Translations under genes and position numbers: made by a program
Notes under the pieces: model-generated
What the model saw: the letters and a program-made list of their open reading frames with translations, nothing else
The model's database searches: none
What the model was told of the DNA's origin: nothing
NCBI RefSeq assembly: GCF_002278135.3
Contig: NZ_CP029425.2
Coordinates: 5,246,001 to 5,310,000, forward strand
Direction of reading: 5' to 3'
Origin: Bradyrhizobium ottawaense
Lineage (GTDB): Bacteria; Pseudomonadota; Alphaproteobacteria; Rhizobiales; Xanthobacteraceae
DNA length: 64,000 bases
Shown here: piece by piece, positions 43,816-52,672 of the stretch
Numbering within the stretch: the stretch's first letter is position 1
Layout: every line of letters begins with the position of its first letter

Positions 43816-45120
43816 ATGCTGCATCGCCGAGACCTCCTGAAAAGCGCCGCGGCCGTTGGGACGACCGCGCTTTCAAGCCCGCTCCTGACGCGATCGGCCC
43901 ACGCGCAGGACGTTACGCTGGATGTCCTTTATGCCTTTCCTGCCTTCGCGAAATTCCATGAGCCGATCGCCCAGGAGTTCACGAAGCGGCAGTCGGGCAT
44001 CAAGATCCAGTTCCGGGCACCGGCGGCGAGCTATGACGAAGGTCATCAGACTATGCTGCGGCAGGCCGTCACCAACCAGCTGCCCGACGTCTACTATTCG
44101 GGTTATCACCTCCTCGCCGAGCTTGTGCGCACGCTGGTGAAACGCAACCAGATCACCGAGGTCGCCTCGCTGCTGCAGAAGGAGGACGCCGCCTGGCGCA
44201 AGGCCAACTATTCCGACGGAATCCTGGCCCTCGGGGCGGTCGACGGCAAGATCTACGGCCTCGCATTCAATGCGTCGCTGCCGGTCATCTATTTCAACAC
44301 GCAGCTCGTGAAGGAGGCGGGCGGCGATCCGGACAGGATGCCCGACAACTGGACGGACATGATCGCGCTCGCCGTCAACATCAAGAGCAAGGGACCCGAT
44401 GTCGCCGGCATAGCCTATAACATCCATGACTGGCCCGACGACTGGCTGTTCCGTTCCCTGATCCTGCAAGGTGGCGGGCAGATGCTCGACGCGTCGGAAA
44501 CCACTGCCGGTTTCGGCAAGGATGCCGGGCTGAAGGCTCTGGTCCACTGCCGGCGGTTCGTGGCCGATGCCAAGATGCCGCTGATCGATTGGGACTCCTC
44601 GCGCCAGCAGTTCATCGCCGGGAAAATCGGCATCTTCGCCGACACGCCGGCCCGGTTGCGCCAGGTCACGGATCTGATCGGCGACAAGTTCACCTTGCGC
44701 ACCTGCACCTTCCCGATCGACGACAAGCAGAAAGGTGGGCTGCCCACCGGCGGCAACGCGGCAATCATCACGGCGAAAGATCCGGCGAAGCAGCGGGCCG
44801 CCTGGGAGTTCCTGAAATTCGTGAGCGGACCTGAAGCGCAGAAAATCGTGGTGGAGACCACGGGCTACATGCCGACCAATTTGCGCGCCTCGGGGCCCGA
44901 CTTCCTGGCTCCGTTTTACGACAAGAACCCGAATTTCCGCACCGTGTCGCAGCAGATCGAGCGCGCGAAGCCATGGCAGGGCTATCCGGGCGGACAGTCC
45001 GTGAAGATCTGGCGCACGCAGCGCGAGATCATCCATGCCGTCATGCGCGGCGAGACGACCGCCGAGGCCGGGCTCGATCGCATGGTCAAGGAAAGCAACG
45101 CCTTGATGAAGAGTTCGTAA
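43816..45120 (+). CDS. ABC transporter substrate-binding protein (CUT1 family), Tat signal
   Basis: 434 residues, GGGAG before the start. An N-terminal twin-arginine-like signal (HRRDLLKSAAAVG) ends at a likely AHA-Q cleavage near residue 34. The mature part follows the extracellular solute-binding family 1 pattern (VDGKIYGLAFNASLPVIYFN, GKIGIFADTPARL, PTGGNAAIITAKDPAKQ). Periplasmic. The ligand is probably a glycerophosphodiester or phosphorylated polyol from the phosphoesterase neighbours, but this is inference. Confidence 0.9.
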   Translation: MLHRRDLLKSAAAVGTTALSSPLLTRSAHAQDVTLDVLYAFPAFAKFHEPIAQEFTKRQSGIKIQFRAPAASYDEGHQTMLRQAVTNQLPDVYYSGYHLLAELVRTLVKRNQITEVASLLQKEDAAWRKANYSDGILALGAVDGKIYGLAFNASLPVIYFNTQLVKEAGGDPDRMPDNWTDMIALAVNIKSKGPDVAGIAYNIHDWPDDWLFRSLILQGGGQMLDASETTAGFGKDAGLKALVHCRRFVADAKMPLIDWDSSRQQFIAGKIGIFADTPARLRQVTDLIGDKFTLRTCTFPIDDKQKGGLPTGGNAAIITAKDPAKQRAAWEFLKFVSGPEAQKIVVETTGYMPTNLRASGPDFLAPFYDKNPNFRTVSQQIERAKPWQGYPGGQSVKIWRTQREIIHAVMRGETTAEAGLDRMVKESNALMKSS

Positions 45121-45190
45121 GCAACGGACAGCCGCCCACAGCAGGTGACCAAGCGCTGTTAAAGGCCCTTCTCCCCGGAACAGGACTCCC

Positions 45191-46810
45191 GTGTTCATCA
45201 TTGCCCAGCTGAGCGACTTCCATGTGCGTCCGCATGGCAGGAAAGCTTACGGCGACATCGATACCAACGCGATGTTTCACGACGCGATCGACGCCGTGCT
45301 GAACCTCGGTCCGCAACCCGACTGCGTCGTGGTCAGCGGCGATCTGACCGACTGCGGGCTCGAGGAGGAATACGAGATTGTCGCCGCCGGCCTGGCAAGG
45401 CTGCCGATGCCGGTATTCGTCATTCCCGGCAACCACGACCGGCGCGAGCAGTTCATACGGTCGCTGCGATCACGCCACCGCTATCTTCCGTCCGACGGCT
45501 TCATCAACTTTGTCGTGGATGAGTTCCCGGTCCGGCTGATTTTCCTCGACAGCGTCGAGGTCGGACAGATCCACGGGACCTTCTGCGCGGCGCGGCAACA
45601 ATGGCTGCGCGAAGTGCTCGCGGAAGGCCCCAGCAAGCCGACGGTCATTATCATTCATCATCCGCCGTTCCTCGTCGGAGCCGACGGAATGGACGAGCTC
45701 GGTATCAGCAACGCTACAGCGCTCAACGCAATCATCAAGGACCATCCGGACACCGAACGTGTGCTGTGCGGTCACTATCACCGCTCGATCACGGTGCGCT
45801 ACGCGGGGACCGTGGGCTATGTGGCGCCGAGCACGGCGCACCAGGTCGCGCTCGACCTGCGGCCAGGTCGCGGTAACCGCTTCATCAAGGAGCCGCCGGG
45901 ATTTGCCTTGCACTGTTGGCGGCCAGACATGGGCATCAGCAGCCATCTCGTCCCGATCGGAGACTTTGGTCGTCCGTTCGACATCGCGCCCGATCGGGAC
46001 GATCCAGGAACCGAGGAGCGCAAGAGCCTTCCGACGCTGCTATGGCGCGCAGAGGCCGTCGTTGCTGAGGCTGCAGCCAGGCTGGTCGCGATGCAATCCA
46101 CGCCGCTACGCACAGAGCGCAAGGACGGGCTCGATATCGTCACCGAGGCGGATCTTGCCTCCGAGGCGATCGTCGTCGCGGGCTTGAAGGCGCTGACGCC
46201 GGGTGCCGGCATCCTGGCCGAGGAGAGCGGCGCGAGCCAAGGGGACAATGCGGCGCGCTGGATCATCGATCCGCTCGACGGCACGATCAACTACGCGCAG
46301 GGACTGCCGTGGTTTTCCGTGACGGTCGCCTACGAGGTCGACGGTGAGACGAAACTTGGCCTGATCAACGCTCCCAAGATCGGACTGACTGCGCGCTATC
46401 TCGCGGGGGAAGGCGCAACGATCGATGGCGTGCCCGCCCGCGTCTCCACGACGCGTTCGCTGTCAGATGCGGTCGTCTCGGTGATTCTGACCTCGCATTT
46501 CTCGCCCGACGAAGTCCAGCGGACGACGCGTGTAATCGAACTGCTCGGCAAAGTGGCGCGCGGCGTGCGTATCGTCGTCTCGGGCGCCTTCGAGACGACG
46601 ATGGTGGCCTCGGGTCGCCTGGACGGCTTTGTCTCATTGAAAGCCGACATCGTTTCGCACGCTGCCGCGTTGCCGATGGTATGGGCCGGCGGCGGGAAGG
46701 TCACGACACTGACGGGGCGTCCGTGCAGCAACGACGATCTCGACAAGATCGCCTCCAACGGATTGATCCATGAGGAACTGCTGACTCTCCTGCGCCAGGC
46801 GCTGCGATGA
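45191..46810 (+). CDS. Fusion protein: metallophosphoesterase + inositol-monophosphatase domain
   Basis: 539 residues from a GTG at 45191. Residues 1-265 are a GpdQ-type phosphodiesterase: LSDFH (8-12), SGDLTD, GNHD (80-83), HHPPF and GHYH (194-197). Residues ~283-539 are an IMPase-family phosphatase: ILAEESG (Glu345), DPLDGTINY (360-368) and a late KADIVSHAA in place of the usual WDxAA. The frame is continuous with no stop or frameshift between them. Such a fusion could turn a phosphodiester into a phosphomonoester and then a free polyol in one protein. It ends the first ABC operon. Confidence 0.85.
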   Translation: MFIIAQLSDFHVRPHGRKAYGDIDTNAMFHDAIDAVLNLGPQPDCVVVSGDLTDCGLEEEYEIVAAGLARLPMPVFVIPGNHDRREQFIRSLRSRHRYLPSDGFINFVVDEFPVRLIFLDSVEVGQIHGTFCAARQQWLREVLAEGPSKPTVIIIHHPPFLVGADGMDELGISNATALNAIIKDHPDTERVLCGHYHRSITVRYAGTVGYVAPSTAHQVALDLRPGRGNRFIKEPPGFALHCWRPDMGISSHLVPIGDFGRPFDIAPDRDDPGTEERKSLPTLLWRAEAVVAEAAARLVAMQSTPLRTERKDGLDIVTEADLASEAIVVAGLKALTPGAGILAEESGASQGDNAARWIIDPLDGTINYAQGLPWFSVTVAYEVDGETKLGLINAPKIGLTARYLAGEGATIDGVPARVSTTRSLSDAVVSVILTSHFSPDEVQRTTRVIELLGKVARGVRIVVSGAFETTMVASGRLDGFVSLKADIVSHAAALPMVWAGGGKVTTLTGRPCSNDDLDKIASNGLIHEELLTLLRQALR

Positions 46811-46817
46811 CGGAGTT

Positions 46818-47201
46818 TTATCTCGGAAACAGCTTATCGCGGATGTAGCGCGACGTCGGGGTCAGTCTGGCGCCGCGCGGCTTGCGCCAAACCGCTCGAT
46901 CGATCTCCTTCTTGTCGCCGACCTTCAGGCGCCCCGACACCTTCTTGGCCAGGAAGATCGCATCACTCATCCGCCGGCCGGTTCGGCTCTTTCTCGCCTT
47001 CACTTCCTTCCATAGTTTCAACGGCCCGAGCTTCAGCTTGGGAAGCTCCTCCTTGATCTCGCGACGAAGGCATCTCCTGTCGCTCTCGCCTGCTCGCCTT
47101 CGGCCGCCGGGAAACATCCAGAGCCCGTCGCGCCTGCGTCTGACCATCAGGACGCGTCCCTTTCTTGCGACGACCAGCTTCGACGATTTCGCCATTGGCA
47201 C
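46818..47201 (-). CDS. NUDIX hydrolase
   Basis: 127 residues from a GTG at 47201 or an ATG at 47195. NUDIX box intact: GRRRAGESDRRCLRREIKEE fits Gx5Ex7REUxEE. The C-terminal half is rich in Lys and Arg. Convergent with the fusion gene (8-bp gap). The family hydrolyses nucleoside diphosphate-linked compounds; in this island a CDP-polyol or diphosphoinositol substrate is conceivable but not shown. Confidence 0.85.
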   Translation of the reverse strand: MPMAKSSKLVVARKGRVLMVRRRRDGLWMFPGGRRRAGESDRRCLRREIKEELPKLKLGPLKLWKEVKARKSRTGRRMSDAIFLAKKVSGRLKVGDKKEIDRAVWRKPRGARLTPTSRYIRDKLFPR

Positions 47202-47236
47202 CAGTCCTGCCGAGCACTTGCGAGAGAGCGCTCAAT

Positions 47237-48256
47237 CTACGGGCAGATGATCGCCTTGATGATGCCGTCGCGCCGCGCGACCTGCTGCTCGAACGCGGCA
47301 GGCGTCTGGTCGAGCGAGAAACGATGCGTGGCCAGCGGCGCCAGCTTGACCTGCCCGCCTTGCGCAAGCGCGATGGCGCGCGGATAAACTTCCGGCATGC
47401 GCCGTGAAAACTTGATCGACAGGCCCTTTCGACGCGACTCCGCGCCGCTGAGGACGTACTGATTATTCTCCGGGATGCCGACGAGGACGACCCGGCCACC
47501 GATGCGGGCGCAGCGGGCCGCATGCTCGAAGCCGTGCGATGAGTCGGTTGCCTCGATCACCAGATCGACGCCGCGGCCTTCGGTGGCGTCCCCGACCTCG
47601 GCGTAGCTGCGGCACGCCACGTCAGCCCCGAGGTCGCAGGCCAGTGCAGTACGCTGCTCGACGGGGTCGATCGCGATGATCTTTCCGCTACCTGCAAGCC
47701 GCGCCAGTTGCACGAGCAGCAATCCCACCGGCCCGCAGCCGAGCACCGCCACGCTTTCCAGAAGCCGCGGGCGCGCCAGATCCATCGCATGGATCGCGAC
47801 GCCAAGCGTCTCCAGGATCGCCGCGCCGGCCGGGTCGATGCTGTCAGGCACCAGATGCACGGCGGATCGGGGCACACAGACGAATTCGGCCATGGCGCCG
47901 TTGTGAGGCGCGTAGCCCAGGAATTTCACGTTGGGGCAGAGATTGGTGTGACCGCGGTGACACCATTCGCAACGGCCGCAGGGAATGGAAGGATCGACCG
48001 CCACCAACGCGTCGGCCGAGAACCCCGCTTTTCGCGCCGAGTCCGGCGTGAGGACACCCGAGAACTCATGGCCCAGGACGAACGGCCTGACTTGGGTCGG
48101 GCCAGTTGTTCCGCCCTCGAGATAGGAATGCAAATCGCTGCCGCAAACGCCGACAGCCTTGACGCGGATGATGAGTTCGTCCTCCGCGAGCGGCTTCGGC
48201 TCGGGGATATCGAGGACTCGGATGTCACGAATGTCCTGGAGCACCGCAGCGCGCAT
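47237..48256 (-). CDS. Zinc-dependent polyol/alcohol dehydrogenase (MDR family)
   Basis: 339 residues from the ATG at 48256 (MRAAVLQDIRDIRV), with AAGGA upstream; an ATG at 48292 is less likely. Catalytic zinc site in GVCGSDLH and GHEFSG, structural zinc cysteines CGRCEWCHRGHTNLC, and nucleotide motif VLGCGPVGLLLVQLA. The pattern resembles sorbitol/L-iditol dehydrogenases. It probably oxidises the polyol released by the phosphatases. Operator site B sits 40 bp upstream of the start, giving it its own promoter. Confidence 0.88.
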   Translation of the reverse strand: MRAAVLQDIRDIRVLDIPEPKPLAEDELIIRVKAVGVCGSDLHSYLEGGTTGPTQVRPFVLGHEFSGVLTPDSARKAGFSADALVAVDPSIPCGRCEWCHRGHTNLCPNVKFLGYAPHNGAMAEFVCVPRSAVHLVPDSIDPAGAAILETLGVAIHAMDLARPRLLESVAVLGCGPVGLLLVQLARLAGSGKIIAIDPVEQRTALACDLGADVACRSYAEVGDATEGRGVDLVIEATDSSHGFEHAARCARIGGRVVLVGIPENNQYVLSGAESRRKGLSIKFSRRMPEVYPRAIALAQGGQVKLAPLATHRFSLDQTPAAFEQQVARRDGIIKAIICP

Positions 48257-48295
48257 GTCGACGCCATCCTTCTGAGCAGTTGTCTCCCTCATATT

Positions 48296-48323
48296 ACATA
48301 TGTAATCCTTCAGTGACAAATGC
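48296..48323. promoter_or_regulatory. Operator site B of the phosphodiester island
   Basis: ACATATGT (48296-48303), inside the 14-bp perfect palindrome ATTACATATGTAAT, and ACAAATGC (48316-48323), 20 bp apart start to start. Same arrangement as sites A and C. It lies between the regulator gene and the dehydrogenase it would control. Confidence 0.5.
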
Positions 48324-48405
48324 TTTTGCGCGCCGTTCGGCGCGCACGGGGCCTCGCGCCCTCGGTGCCGAAGGCGTGGATCCCCTCTTCGTTGTGAGAA
48401 AGCGG

Positions 48406-49353
48406 CTATTTCTGCTTGTCGATCAGTTTCAGCGCGGCGACGGCGGTGTTCTCGTCCGTCACCAACACCTTGCCGATCCGCCCGCGCAGCACCGCGGCGA
48501 TGATCGGCGCCTTGTTGAGCCCCCCGGCGATCAGCATCGACGTCGGCACGCGCGCCAGCTTCTCGAGCGGCAGCGCAATGGCGCGGCTGTTGATGCCGTG
48601 ATCTATGGGCCGGCCGGTCTTGTCGAGAAATTGCGCCAGGACGTCGCCGACGGCGCCGGCCGCCCGCAGGTGCTCGGCACGAACGTCCGGCGGCAGCCCA
48701 TGCCGCATCAGCAGCGAGCGCGGCGTCAGATCTCCCATGCTCAACAGCGCTAGATCGATCTTCTCAACGCTGTTCAGCACCTCCTGATAGACCTCCTGGG
48801 CCAGGAAGGTGTCGCGCGAGCGCCGGCTGCTGACAAAGATCGGGGCGGCCAGATAGCTGCACTGGGCGTGCAGCCGGTGCGCGAGCTCACCCGCAATCTC
48901 GAAGGTGTTGAGCTCGAGTCCACGCGACAGGCCCCCCATCATGGAGACGATGGAGAGCTCGGGATAGTCCGCCGGCGTGACGTAACGGATGGTCTCACGC
49001 AAGGTCGCGCCCCATCCGATACCGATGATGCGCGGCCGCTTCTGTTCGAGGAATTTCGATAAATACGCGCCCGCCGCCATCCCGATCAGGCTGCCGACCT
49101 GCTCGGGATTCTCCGGGCTCGGGATGACGACCGCGTCCTCCAGACCGCATTCCCGGCGCAGGCGGTGCTCCAGCTCCGTGCAGCTCGCAAAGGCGGAGTT
49201 GAGGCGGATGTTGACGATACCGGTCTGCCGGGCATCCGACAGCATGCGATTGACGCGGGCGCGGGTCAGCCCCAGCCGCTCGCCGATCTCGGCCTGGGTC
49301 AGGTTCTCCATGTAGTAGAGCCAAGCGACCCGCAGGATGGTTTGATCAGTCAC
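48406..49353 (-). CDS. SorC/DeoR-family sugar-binding transcriptional regulator
   Basis: 315 residues from a GTG at 49353. N-terminal HTH (LRVAWLYYMENLTQAEIGER, LGLTRARVNRMLSDAR), then a large sugar-phosphate-sensing domain (IIGIGWGATLRETIRYV, SMMGGLSRG, and AGGLNKAPIIAAVLRG near the end). Members respond to phosphorylated sugars or polyols. It lies in the middle of the phosphodiester island and is the natural candidate to bind the three paired-box sites at 39778, 48296 and 55079. Confidence 0.9.
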   Translation of the reverse strand: MTDQTILRVAWLYYMENLTQAEIGERLGLTRARVNRMLSDARQTGIVNIRLNSAFASCTELEHRLRRECGLEDAVVIPSPENPEQVGSLIGMAAGAYLSKFLEQKRPRIIGIGWGATLRETIRYVTPADYPELSIVSMMGGLSRGLELNTFEIAGELAHRLHAQCSYLAAPIFVSSRRSRDTFLAQEVYQEVLNSVEKIDLALLSMGDLTPRSLLMRHGLPPDVRAEHLRAAGAVGDVLAQFLDKTGRPIDHGINSRAIALPLEKLARVPTSMLIAGGLNKAPIIAAVLRGRIGKVLVTDENTAVAALKLIDKQK

Positions 49354-49450
49354 GGCGCAGCCCCCCGCAGCGGCCCCAAGGCACAGTCAGACGTCGGAGC
49401 ATTTGAGGCGATCTTTCGTTGGTCGTCAAATCTCTGCGATGCGGATTTCG

Positions 49451-50980
49451 TCATGCGGCCTTCGCGCCCGGCACGCCATCCTCGACCACAAAGCTCGTCA
49501 GCCGGCGCACCGCGCTCGCGGCATCCTTGACGTCGTCGAGCGCCTCGAATCCCACAGTGCAATGCCGGGCGTCGAGCTCCACGGTCGCATAGCCGCGCTT
49601 GTCGCCTCGCGCGTAGACCAGATGCGGATTCTCCGCCAGCGCCTTGCGCACGCTGGCTTCGCTCGGACCGTCTGAGGTGATCGACGTGCCGACGAACTCG
49701 GTCGCAATGGTCGGTCGATCTGGCCGGGCGAAATCATGCTTCAGATCGGCGGCAAAGAAGGCGTGACGGTCGCCGCCGATCACAATCGGATTGCGTCGGC
49801 GTTGCGCCACGAGCGAATCGAGGAGACGGCGGCGGGCGTTGGGATAGCCGTCCCAGCCGTCCATCCAGAAGTGAGCACCATCGTCCCCTTCCCGCTTGTC
49901 CTGCGCCATCAATGTCTGCTGCGCGACGATCGTCCAACGGCCGCGACAGTCGCGCAGGCGGGCATCGAGCCACTGTTCCTGTTGTTCGCCGAGCATTGTC
50001 CGCGCTTCATCCGTCCGGCTCGCACAGTCAGCCACCCAGGTCGGACGCCCGCTTCCGACGCAGGCCGATGCCGAGCGATATTGCCGGTCGTCGAGCAGCA
50101 GCACGTCGAGCATCTCGCCGAAGCGATAGTGTTCATAGATCGTGGCGTCGGCGCCGCGCGGGCGCGCCGAGGGAGGCAGCGGCATGTGCTCGTAATAGGC
50201 CTGATAGGCTGCCGCACGGATCTTGAGGAACTGAGCAGCATCGCGCGCCGTATAGGAGCGATCATTGGCATAATCGTCCATCACCTCGTGGTCGTCCCAG
50301 ACCGAAAGCCAGGGAAAGGCAGCGTGCGCGGCTTGCAGGTCGGGATCGCTCTTGTAGAGCGCGTAGCGGTTGCGGAATTCCTCGAGCGTCGTCGGAATTC
50401 CGACGCCATGCTGGCGGACGTGGCGCGATCCCCAGGATTTCTCGTAGATATAGTCGCCCAGATGTACGACGAGGTCGAGATCACGCGCGGCCATGTCGCG
50501 GTAGGCGGTAAAATAGCCTTGCTCGTATTGCTGGCAGGATGCGAAAGCAAAACGTAAAGGCCGCGCCGCCCTGGCGGGCGCGGTTCGGGTGCGTCCGACC
50601 GGGCTGAGCGCCGGGCCGGCGCGGAAGCGATACAGGTAGACGCGGTCCGGCAGCAGCCCCGTCGCCTCGGCATGCACGGAATGCGCAAGCTCCGCGGTCG
50701 TCCGCACGACGCCGCGGGAGGCGATGCGCGAGAAGGCCTCGTCCTCCGCAACCTGCCATTCGACGTCCACTGCCGCGTCCCGCATGCCGCCGCCCTCGAG
50801 CGGCTGCGGAGCAAGGCGGGTCCACAGGATGACGCGATCCTCCCGCGGGCATCCGGACGCAACACCGAGCGTGAACGGATCCGCGCTGAACGAAACCGGC
50901 GCTCCCCGCACGAACCCGGCGGGTGCAGCCAAGGCGGCGCTCGCCAGCGATCCCACGAGAAAGCGGCGGCGGGGAATCAT
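49451..50980 (-). CDS. phoD: PhoD-family alkaline phosphatase/phosphodiesterase, Tat-exported
   Basis: 509 residues from the ATG at 50980, overlapping the upstream gene as ATGA. Tat signal PRRRFLVGSLASAALAAPAG. PhoD N-terminal domain (FTLGVASGCPREDRVILWTR), then FASCQQYEQGYF, VHLGDYIYE, VWDDHEVMDDYANDR, FLKIRAAAYQAYYEHMP and IGGDRHAFFA, covering the metal ligands. PhoD enzymes cleave phosphomono- and diesters outside the cytoplasm; the Bacillus subtilis enzyme degrades wall teichoic acid. Here it would prepare substrates for the Ugp-type importers. Confidence 0.92.
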   Translation of the reverse strand: MIPRRRFLVGSLASAALAAPAGFVRGAPVSFSADPFTLGVASGCPREDRVILWTRLAPQPLEGGGMRDAAVDVEWQVAEDEAFSRIASRGVVRTTAELAHSVHAEATGLLPDRVYLYRFRAGPALSPVGRTRTAPARAARPLRFAFASCQQYEQGYFTAYRDMAARDLDLVVHLGDYIYEKSWGSRHVRQHGVGIPTTLEEFRNRYALYKSDPDLQAAHAAFPWLSVWDDHEVMDDYANDRSYTARDAAQFLKIRAAAYQAYYEHMPLPPSARPRGADATIYEHYRFGEMLDVLLLDDRQYRSASACVGSGRPTWVADCASRTDEARTMLGEQQEQWLDARLRDCRGRWTIVAQQTLMAQDKREGDDGAHFWMDGWDGYPNARRRLLDSLVAQRRRNPIVIGGDRHAFFAADLKHDFARPDRPTIATEFVGTSITSDGPSEASVRKALAENPHLVYARGDKRGYATVELDARHCTVGFEALDDVKDAASAVRRLTSFVVEDGVPGAKAA

Positions 50981-51738
50981 GGGCGCGCCGGCATCGTTTC
51001 GAGCCTGCGGCGAATGCTCACGGCGATATCCGGCCGATCGGTCGTGATCTGCCGCACCGGTTGCGAGAGCCAATAGGCGATATCCTCCGGCTCGTTAGTC
51101 ACCCATGCGCCAAGACGCTCGGATCCGAGCACCTTGAGGGCGAGTGGCAACGCCAGCCCAAGGAGGGTTTTTTCGACCGCGACAATGCAGCCGGGAATGG
51201 CGGCCAATTGCGTCAGCGCAGGCTCAATTCCGCCCATCATCTCCGCCGAACGACGGTCGAGCGAAACGAGCACCCGCGCCTCCGGCCACAGCCGGAGCAC
51301 GGTCTCGATCACGCCGGGCACGAAGCAGGTGATGATTGCACGCCGTTCCAGGCCCCGGCGCTTGATCTGGTCGATCAGCCTCGCTTCGAGGCCCGAATAG
51401 GAATTGCCAAGCGCATCCGTCTTGATCTCGATGTGGAGCTCAAGCGTGGTTTCGCTGAACACGTCGAGCACCTCGTCCAAGGTCGGAATGCACTCATCGC
51501 CCGCATCACGAAGACGCATTGCCGTCAAGCGTTGCAGGCTGCGCTCGCCCACCGGTCCGCTCTCGAATGTGGTGCGGTCGAGCAGCGGATCATGGATCAC
51601 GACGACACCGCCATCCGTGCTCTGATGGACGTCGAACTCGACTGCGTCGACCCCTTCCCTGCACAGGTTGCGGAAGCCCGTCAGGCTGTTCTCTGGCCAA
51701 AGATTGCGTCCGCCGCGATGCCCGGCGATGAAAACCAT
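50977..51738 (-). CDS. ugpQ: Glycerophosphodiester phosphodiesterase
   Basis: 253 residues, no signal peptide, so cytosolic as UgpQ is. HRGGRNLWPENS at residues 7-18 with the catalytic His and Glu, EFDVHQSTDGGVVVIHDPLLDR and LHIEIKTD are the GDPD metal and active-site motifs. It cleaves glycerophosphodiesters to glycerol-3-phosphate and an alcohol. It sits directly after ugpE in a B-A-E-Q order, like the E. coli ugp operon without ugpC. Confidence 0.93.
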   Translation of the reverse strand: MVFIAGHRGGRNLWPENSLTGFRNLCREGVDAVEFDVHQSTDGGVVVIHDPLLDRTTFESGPVGERSLQRLTAMRLRDAGDECIPTLDEVLDVFSETTLELHIEIKTDALGNSYSGLEARLIDQIKRRGLERRAIITCFVPGVIETVLRLWPEARVLVSLDRRSAEMMGGIEPALTQLAAIPGCIVAVEKTLLGLALPLALKVLGSERLGAWVTNEPEDIAYWLSQPVRQITTDRPDIAVSIRRRLETMPARP

Positions 51739-51747
51739 GATCAGTCC

Positions 51748-52668
51748 CTATTTGCTGCTGTCGACAAGACCCTTGATGAACCAGCGTTGCAACAGCAGGA
51801 CGACCAACACCGGCGGCAACATCGTGAGGAGCGCACCACTCATGGCGATGTTCCAGGCTGGCTCGCTGTCGGAGCGGGGAATCAGGCCCTTCAACGCAAT
51901 GACCGCCGTTGCCATCTCCTTATCGGTCGTGAACAGCAAAGGCCAGAGATATTGATTCCAGCCGAACAGGAACAGGATGATGGCGAGCGCCACCATGTTC
52001 GGCACGGATAGCGGCAGCAGGATGCTCCAGAAGAAGTGCAGCGGCGAGGCGCCATCCAGCCTCGCCGCCTCGCACAGCTCCTCCGGGATCGTCAGGAAGA
52101 ATTGGCGAAACAGGAACGTGGCGGTGGCCGAGGCGATCAGCGGAAGGATCAGCCCCGGATAGGTGTTGACCATGTTCCATTCGAGCGCGATCGCGACCTC
52201 GTGCCCGCTGATCCAGCGCCAGAGATCGGCGACACGCAGCGTATCCAAGAGCCATTGCAGCGGCAGCGCGGCATTTGCCACGGCTTCGAAGGTCGGCACG
52301 ATCCGGACCTCGATCGGCAGCATCAGCGACATGAAGATCAGCCAGAATGCGAGCATTCGATAGCGGAATCGGAAGTAGGTGATGGCGAAGGCCGAGAGCA
52401 GCGATACCGCGATCTTGCCGGCCGTGATGCCGAGCGCCACGATAATCGAATTCGTGAAGGTGCGGCTGAAATTGCCCTTGCTCCAGGCCAGCTGCAGATT
52501 GTCGAAGAACTGGCCTCCCGGCAGCCATGGCAACGGCACCTTCTGCACCTCGGCCACCGTGAGCGAGCCGGCCACGAACGCGAAATACAGGGGTATGCAG
52601 ACCGTCAGTGCGCCCGCGATCAGGATCGCGTGGCAGAGCATGTTAAGGACGGGTGAGCGTTCCACCAT
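51748..52668 (-). CDS. ugpE: sn-glycerol-3-phosphate ABC transporter permease
   Basis: 306 residues with six hydrophobic segments. FVAGSLTVAEVQKVPLPWLP near the N terminus, the EAA loop ELCEAARLDGASPLHFFW, and FLFGWNQYLWPLLFTTDKEM are characteristic of UgpE. It pairs with UgpA, whose gene ends 4 bp upstream of this start. Confidence 0.92.
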   Translation of the reverse strand: MVERSPVLNMLCHAILIAGALTVCIPLYFAFVAGSLTVAEVQKVPLPWLPGGQFFDNLQLAWSKGNFSRTFTNSIIVALGITAGKIAVSLLSAFAITYFRFRYRMLAFWLIFMSLMLPIEVRIVPTFEAVANAALPLQWLLDTLRVADLWRWISGHEVAIALEWNMVNTYPGLILPLIASATATFLFRQFFLTIPEELCEAARLDGASPLHFFWSILLPLSVPNMVALAIILFLFGWNQYLWPLLFTTDKEMATAVIALKGLIPRSDSEPAWNIAMSGALLTMLPPVLVVLLLQRWFIKGLVDSSK

Positions 52669-52672
52669 GCGG

